A stretch of DNA of 64,000 bases from Hanleya hanleyi (lineage: Eukaryota > Mollusca > Polyplacophora > Lepidopleurida > Hanleyidae): the NCBI GenBank assembly GCA_036873755.1, contig JAVTVY010039337.1, forward strand, positions 62,001 through 126,000. Reading direction: 5' to 3'. Below, piece after piece: positions 39,701 to 48,700 of this stretch. The notes beneath the pieces were generated by a model. That model was not told the origin of the DNA. It ran no database searches and saw nothing but the letters and a program-made list of their open reading frames with translations. Numbering within the stretch: the first letter of the stretch is position 1; each line of letters begins with the position of its first letter. The translations under genes were made by a program, and so were the position numbers.

Positions 39701-42700
39701 ATCAGCGAGATATGATGATGTTCTATGCATAAAATCCTGACCACTGGCCATTATTCTTTATTGAATACACAATTCATATAATGAACTTCAGGTCGTTTCC
39801 AAAGTATGTATGTCATTCTCGCTTTGATTGTGTCTGCTCTTTTGAACACCTTGGATGTGTAAAACACATGATATTCAAACGTCTCCTAACCCCCAGTTAA
39901 TCGGAATGAGACACAGGATACGAAACTTAGCGCCAGAGATTTTCATCGCTATTATCGCATTTTTCCGTCAGTGTACGATATTTATCACAAATTTTAGAAG
40001 CTTTGAATGGAGGCGTTTAGTGATTTAGCCCTGTTTGACAAGTCTACAGTAGGATTCTGTGGCATTGATTAAATGCGTCACAGTCCGCACATAATTCATC
40101 AAATTCCACCAGACAAGATATGTATACGCCGTATGCAGATCCTCCTGGAATATTGCTATCCGAGAATGGGTAGTTAACTTTGTCAAAACTGTTATCGTCT
40201 CTCTTGTCGTAGAGTCGGTGTGAGAGAAAGCCCTGATCATTCTTATAAAGGTATAGGTCCAGATATGATGTTCCATCTGGGCTGTCAGTAGTTTCCTTCA
40301 AATCCAGTGAACGGGATAAATATCCTTCACAGATAATATGCGATTATCCAGTGCAATTGATCGTCCATATAGCGTTTGGTGAATGAGAAGGAACGGGCTT
40401 TGGAATGGTTATCTTTTGACAATTTCTACATATAGGCGAATTCATACGAGAACAGGTATAGATCGGTCAAATGTGGTGCACAATTTGTACCCTTTGGAAT
40501 ACCTATACGCTGTTGGTATATGGTATTGCCGGATTTTACATAGATATTGTTAATGAAAAATTCAAGCTATTCTATAAAAAAAGAAGCATCGGAAGAATGA
40601 TATTCTCTACGTGCAGCAGAGCTAAAAAAGGCTTATGGATCATTCTTATTTCCATTGAGAAATGAAATACACTATTTAAATCAAGTTCAATGGCGAAGGG
40701 TACCTTTTCGGTGGCGAAAAATGTAGGCGTGTTCACTGTGGTGATTGAAAAGTCGTCCCCATGTTGCGTTTCTGCGAAGAATGTCACCGTTTGACATAAA
40801 ACAAGATTCTTCTTTCGAATATGTTACAAAGCGTGAACACCCTCTGACGCACAACATGACTAACTAATATTTGAGGATTTACGATTATGGGTATACGGTC
40901 TACAAAAAATGATTCATAAACTTTACCTTGCAACTCTTGCTATCCATAGAATTAGTTTAATTCCCTCACATGAGCTCGGTCAACTTCTTCGGAACTTTCT
41001 CGAGAATACGCAATTAGTTTTGCACGTTCATCGGGCAAGATATCGAACACAAACTCTCCCATCGGAATTGCGAAAACTAAAATATGGGTATCGGCTGTCG
41101 GATATTGTCCTTGTATTGGACACACCATGCAAACGTTGTTGGTGATGACGTTGGACACACCTGTCACTATGCAAACGTTGTTGGTGATGACGTTGGATGC
41201 TATTGAGATTCTTCACTGAAACGGCCATTTCAACAATTTCATTGGGGTTGAAAGGTCTCCGGAAAGACTTGCAGTTGAAAAACAGGTTTTCGAAGCCTGT
41301 CCCCAGGTGTCTATGTCATTTGAACAATGTGACAAAACCATTACAAGAAACTGAGTCATGTAGTGGTGACAAGGGAAGTTTACCTTATGAGTCACAAGCA
41401 ATGTGAAAGTTACGTTTTCAACACTTTGAGGCAATATTCCCATTAATAAACTAGCACGCCTCTTGACAAAATAGTATACGATGGCGTTTGACTTTCGAGG
41501 TCAATCGAGAAATATCCACATAACTCCACATTTCGAGAAATATCCACATAACTCGTCAGAAATGTGTCCAAATTTGATTTTTTTTCTGATAAAGCAAGCA
41601 TTTCGGCGAAGAATGTATTTTAAAAATGAAATAAATCCCTTGAATTACAAGCGTCTAGTCCGTCATTCTATGACGTCATTCGTCATAGATAAACTTCAAT
41701 CTCACTATAGGGGCATTAGACCATTGACAGCAGTCGAATACTCTAGTACAGTTCTGTAGAGAACGTGGCGAAAATCAATAATATGACCTCTTTAACGGTA
41801 TAAGCTATCGATTAATTAATTTTGGGATATATATTTTGGGTTGAAACAAAGGCTATTAGCGGGTAGAGTGATGGTTTATATTCGGGTGTAATCTGAGCGC
41901 TACGAGCGTGTTAACGATATTACCATTGCGGGAAGTGCTAGAAGCCAAGACGGAACTCGTTCAGCGGACATGCGTTGTACGGAGTTTGGATAAACTCTTG
42001 ACGATAACCGGCTCAAAATATCATGAAGAAATACAACATACCAGGAGTCGACTAAAATCGCCATTTCTTTGACAACTACACTCGTTGTTGCAGGCATGGT
42101 GGCTGAGTTAACCCTCAACGGCCAGCCCTTAACAGTTAGCAGATTCGCTGCGAGAATAGTTCCAGCTAACGCCTTCGTAGCCTTTTACCCGAGAAAAACA
42201 GGTCTTGATTTCAGGTAAGTAACAGTCAAGAAAACCTCAAAGTTGTCATCAAGTGATTATCGCAAAATTGTATACAAGTTTATTATTGTATTGTAGTAAT
42301 ATTGAAATGTATAGTCACATATTAACTTTATATGCATTACGCCGTCATAGCCCAGATGACTATACAAGACTCAACTACTTACTTTGCTCCCTTAACTCAT
42401 ACATGATGGAGAACATATAATCAGATACTCCAGCCGTTTAAACCGGGGAATTGTACTGTCATTATAACGGAGTTTATGCGTATTTTATTCTCTAACCATT
42501 GATGAAATTGAAACATGAATTATACACAATAAAATTCCTCACTCCGTTTTCTTGGTCAAATACCATATAATTTTGTTTCGAATAACTTTAATCAATTGAA
42601 CGGCGTTACCTTGATATGCCACATTTTCTCGGCCTTGACAAGTAAACGAAGTGAAAACACTGTTATATTTTGGAAGCAATGTAATTGCCTAATGTTCATA

Positions 42701-45700
42701 ATTTCAAAGCATTATCATCCGCGATGTCTTGGTCGGCGGGGATCGGGTACACAATGTGACATTGGTGGGCTTAGATGAAGATAACGCTGTGACAATAGAT
42801 GTGACGCCTGCTCTACGACAATCTACCCTGGAAAGTAATGCAGTGGAAGGAGAGGTGAGCGAGAAAGATTCCGTACATCATGTAAACCATCTTTGCTGAA
42901 AATCTCAGTTCCAAATGGAAACTAATAATTTCCTGAGTTACTAAAAAACATTTCGATCATTTAGCCGTTACAATTCGATTAAATTATGAATTTATCTTTG
43001 TAGGGATCAGTAACTTTGAGTGACAAATACCGGCGTTTATTGAAGGATGGACTTCTTCGTATGCTGCTATTAACTGAGCTCTACCCAAATGGCGAAATTT
43101 TTGGAGATATTCCATCGATGGAGAATACTACTAAACAGGTAATAATGCTGCTATCACAGGTAATAATGCTGCTATCACAGGTAATAATGCTGCTATCACA
43201 GGTAATAATGCTGCTATCACAGGTAATAATGCTGCTATCACAGGTAATAATGTTGCTATCACAGGTAATAATGCTGCTATCACAGGTAATAATGCTGCTA
43301 TCACAGGTAATAATGCTGCTATCACAGGTAATAATGCTGCTATCACAGGTAATAATGCTGCTATCGCATGTGATAATGTTGCTATCACAGGTAATAATGC
43401 TACTATCACAGGTAATAATGTTGCTATCACAGGTAATAATGCTGCTATCACAGGTAATAATGCTGCTATCACAGGTAATAATGTTGCTATCACAGGTAAT
43501 AATGCTGCTATCACAGGTAATAATGCTGCTATCACAGGTAATAATGCTGCTATCACAGGTAATAATGCTACTATCACAGGTAATAATGTTGCTATCACAG
43601 GTAATAATGCTGCTATCACAGGTAATAATGCTGCTATCACAGGTAATAATGCTGCTATCACAGGTAATAATGCTGCTATCACAGGTAATAATGTTGCTAT
43701 CACAGGTAATAATGCTACTATCTGTCTTACGAGAAAGGTCTTTCGATTATATACAGCCTAGAATTTATGATTGTCCTTGATTTTGCATAACTTTGGAAAA
43801 TGTAGTTTGTTTGTGAATAAGGTCTAGACTGTCACATCCGCCATTGCTCGTAATGTATTTTACATTACGTTCACATGAAGCATTCGACCGTTGGTATACT
43901 ACGTGAAAATACAGCTACACTGTCAAACAACAACGCCCCGAAATATTCATATTCGATTATATATGCTTCCATGTTAATCAGCGCGATCCAATGGAAATTA
44001 ATGGAAAATATATATTTTTTTTATTTTACCATAAAATAATGCCCTGGTGACCCCAATTTGTATTTGTAGTTAGAAAGCCAATAATTAACAGATTATATGT
44101 GAAGTTTAGGCAAATCTGTCGGTCACTTCTGTAAAACAGACCGAATTTCTTGATTATATTTCTCCATCTTTCTGTGTATCAATCTACTTGTTGGGATTAT
44201 AAGATGATTTGGTGACGCCCCATTTTAATCTCATGTTTCTCATATATACATGAAAAACAGTGTTAATTTGAATGAAAAGTTTTGAGGAAATTTGTCGGTG
44301 GAAAAAGCGATGTCGTTATCTATCTAAGCACAATACACAACATCCACATTATTTTTTTTATTATTTATTTATTTACTTTGACATGGTGTCTGGATAAGTT
44401 GCACAGGTACCAACCTACCCGAAACAAACGTAACCTCAATACAATAGAACAATACAATATGTAGTTTAGATATAAATATAGAAAAAGACATTTGCATAAC
44501 GTTAGTCATTTGATATATAATGATATAAAAAACATTTGCATTACCGAAGTCAGTTAATGTATGAAGATATAAAACGATATAAGCAAAACATTAAACCTAT
44601 CACGTGAATATAAAATCACGTATTGAACCAAGAAGAAAGGTTATCCGATACAAAATTACTTTTAAAAAAGTCTCTGTCAAAACCAATCTAGGTAAACCAA
44701 GATGGTATATCGGGGCAATATTCCGGGATATTATATTTGAGTTTACTGAGATCGGGTCAAAACGGCGTATGTCGGTCTTAAAACCATTGACAGATGGATA
44801 TGAAAGCTGATTAGACGAACTAGTCTTCCTTATAATCGACCTCTTATATTTGTGTTCCAGTCAGGACCGTCAAGACCAGAAAACAACACGACGATGAATG
44901 TAGGAGATTGTAAGTATATCCCCTGTCCCACTTCTCTCGGAAACTGTTTGTCTTAAATTTTACCATAGGCATCTAAGCGCCTGCATGATTTCTAGCCTTC
45001 AACATAGTCAAATCATTTATACCTACATAAGCCTGTTTTAAAACTCTAGATAACATTGGTAGTACACAATTTACCATTGCTGTCCTTCATATCATGGATG
45101 ACTGGCCGGAAAACATCAACGGCATTCATCACAAATATAGCTTGACGGCTTGAATGTTAAAGGAGGTGTTCCGTTTGACCGTATTTTTCCCCTTAGTGTG
45201 TGCGTTTATAAACCGAAAATATAATTTCCTCTCGTTTACTTTAAAAGTTATTAGCTTGAGAGAGAAAATACTGAATTTTCATATTCTCAGTTTTCACCGA
45301 GAAGAGATGTGTCAAAAACATATTACGAGTATTAGAAAATAAGCATTTGTTTGTTTTTGCAATTTTTGGCGATATTCTTGAAGGGAATTCCATTCATATA
45401 TAAAATATGGCACCTTCAACCAAAACGAGTCTTACATATCGAAATGCGGTGGGTTTGATCCAAAATGATACTGAAGAATCGTTTTGGTTAAAGGTGTCAT
45501 ATTTTCATGATATTGAAATATGCCAAAACGCTTGTAATGCTCTGAAAGGGTGTAGTTCGCCGCCATTCGGCACATGATTCCTCATTTTGATAATTGTAAC
45601 AGCTGCTTGGCCGAATGGTTACAGTGTCTGACAACAGATTAAAAGAAAACCAACATTTTGGTTCGAATCCCCAAATCCCCGAAATTTTTCTTCTTCATTT

Positions 45701-48700
45701 TTTCCTTTTTCTCCCATATTCATCATTTTGGACTTTAAAGAGAAATAAGCACACAAACAACTCCACACGCAGTCAGTATTTGAATATTCTGACGATCCAG
45801 CAGAGCAAAAAATTAATTGTTACACATATATAATTTCGTCTTAGGGCAGCGGAAAGTTGTAACTATGAATTGAAAAGTTATAAGGTTAACCTTGAGTTAT
45901 ATCAAGGCCTTTATAAAGGAAATGACCCTCAACAAGTGGTGACGCTTGCTTTCCCAATTGATTATGCATGTGCCAATATGTGCCAATGGTAACCGTACGA
46001 GAATATGAACCAGAATTTCCCATTTGACTGGCCTCGCCTGTCTGACAAAGAGTTGGGGAATACCTGAGCATTACGTCACAATTTACCGGCCGGCTCGGAG
46101 CGAGACAATAGAGCAGCAGAGAGCGACTCTGAAGGGAAAAATATCCATCTAAAGCGAACATCTCCTTTCTCTGGTGTTATTTCAATGAACCACTTTACTC
46201 CACTAAACAGGTTTATAAAATATTTCGAAACAACGGATGATTTCAACAATATATGTATTACACTCGTTTAATAATTTTCCTTGCGTTTTGCCAGTTACTT
46301 TAGAATGCGGAACACGCGCCACTGGACCAATGTCAATCAGCTTCAACGGGACTGGACAGTTAATTTACGCTATTTACGTGGAGAACCATTTCCCAACATG
46401 CACATTCGTTGAAGCAGATATGATATTCCGGCTGACCAATGCTCGACGGAACTGTGGCGTCACGGTGAGTGGTTGAGGCTAGAACAAAAGAAGGAAAAGG
46501 CACTGAATATGGCTTTTATGCCAGTTGCTATATTAGGTATCTCATAGACATATTTGAGTTGTCCATAATCCAAACTTAGAGAAATATTTATCTGATCATC
46601 TCGTTGCCCCAAATGTAACATAGTCATATCTATGCCAAGTAACATAAAGCAGAAGGGTGAAAGTCAAATATATTATATGTCAATATTACGAAATTTCCCA
46701 CTTTATGATGCAGGTAACATCAGATGATAGCTGGGTGGCATATGAAGTTGTGATTGTGGTACAGAAGGAACCGTCAATCCAGAGATTGAATGATCCCCGC
46801 TTCCGACTTAGCTGCAACTTTACAGGACGAGATATGGAGGTCATAGTTGCCACGAGTTCTATAATTGTTAATGGAGGGTAAGTGTATTTAGAGAATGGAG
46901 TTAAGAACTTAACTGTGAAATTATCTGCTCACTTTGCCGTTTTGTAAACTTGCGGTACGATTATACTGATTGAACCTCCAGAAAAATACGTTCCTATCAT
47001 GAGAACGAAGTGCGATTATTCTAGCATCGAACGGACGTTGATTAATCGTCATACTGAATTATATGTAAAATTTGGACAACGTATACGTCCAACAACCAAC
47101 ATGCTTTACAGAGTTTGCTTACCAATAACCACAACACATTCGAGCTAAGCAAAGGCGAGAAGCTATTACGGTATCCGTTATAAGAAATCACATGAAGGAA
47201 ACGCATATGCAATATCTTTCATATCTTCAATATATTTATGTTTCGACTTATTAGTCTCTCATGTTTATAAATTATGCGTTACAGCTCCGGGATTCCTAGT
47301 AGACAGGAGATTATAGAAGGCAGTGTGGATCAGACCTACTCCATGTCTGTTCATTACGACAGTGACCTGCTCTCTGGTATCAATACGGTCGAGTTAGGAG
47401 AATTAATGACACTGAAGATCACCATGTCCGGAATAGACGATGGTAATGTTTTTATTTGATTTGATGCAAACTGGTTAAAATACGAGTACATTTGGTATTC
47501 AATGATTGCGTATAGTTTTCAACTCCGATCTATCTAGGCTTTCGGTCATACACCATGCTATGCGTACATTCAGATTATCTGCAGTCAAATTATTTTGTGC
47601 AATTTGAATGTGCGTGGCATGCATTCACTTCGGGGAATATATACTTCCAAATTGCCATTCAACAGGCAGCATTATACGTACAAAAACAAGCCAGTGTCTT
47701 GAAAAAGATAAGCTGTCAACGGATTTCAATGATGTCAATAAGACAACACGATGTTCCTTTGGCCAAGTTCGTATCACCAACCCAAGTTGTTGTCTTGAGT
47801 ATTTAATCTATCTCGCTTTTAGCATTACCTTGCATAAGTTAAATTGTGTAATGTGAAAAGCGTGGCATGTATTTCACCAGTAATATATTTCATGTTTCAA
47901 CCAGGTTCAAACGACGTTTGAATAAAGTGTGTTCTCCATTTATTTATTTAAACAGACGAACAAAGTCTAAACGTTAGGCGATGTGTGGCCAGAGATTCTG
48001 GGTCAGGAGAGGTGGTGCTTCTCGACAACTAGTGAGTAGTCTATCGACCAATTTGTGTAAAATTGAAAAAGAAAATACAAATTAGCTTTCCCCACGAATA
48101 GACCTCAACATGCAACCAGCATATTGTTCGACACAGCCTGCTCAATGTATCTGGAACAAAGAATTCTGAAAGCATACAATTTAGCCAAACATATATGATT
48201 CGACGAAAAAGAGCTGTTTCTGGAACAAAGCGCTCTGAAATGAATACAAGTACAGCCAGCATGTATTATAAGATGAAACCAGACCACTGTATATGTATGA
48301 AATACAAGATGAATGAAATGTCATACAAAATAAAATAGCAAAATGCTGATACTATCTTATCACGTGTATCTCTATAGAGTACCGAATAGCCTTCGCGTGA
48401 GGAAAACTGTCCGAGCATAGTACAGTAACTCGTAGAAACATCGGTAGTGCTTGCAAATGAAAGAGGCGGCTCTGAGTTTGCAATGTTATGAACGTGAGAA
48501 AATCCTTTGAATGGCTAGGTTGTCCTTGATAGCATAGTTATTACAAAAGTTTTAGTTTGGTCAGGCAACTGATGTCATAGGCGACGTAAGTTAAAGTGAC
48601 ATCGGATCAGTTATGTGATTTCCTATTCAGCGTCAACATTCAAGATCAACTCGAGAAATAATTATAATTTTGATAAATTGAGTTTTAATTTACTCAGCTG

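Noticed and set aside
43131..43703. 190-codon minus-strand open frame with repeated ALLPVIA-like units
   Set aside because: It is the reverse translation of the 21-bp array. Any array of this period lacking stops gives such frames.
43139..43721. CRISPR-like array
   Set aside because: The repeats are directly adjacent 21-mers without spacers, in a eukaryotic gene.
45600..45672. Functional tRNA gene
   Set aside because: A and B boxes are good but the anticodon loop lacks T at position 33 and the stems are poor. Kept only as a SINE-like or pseudogene call.
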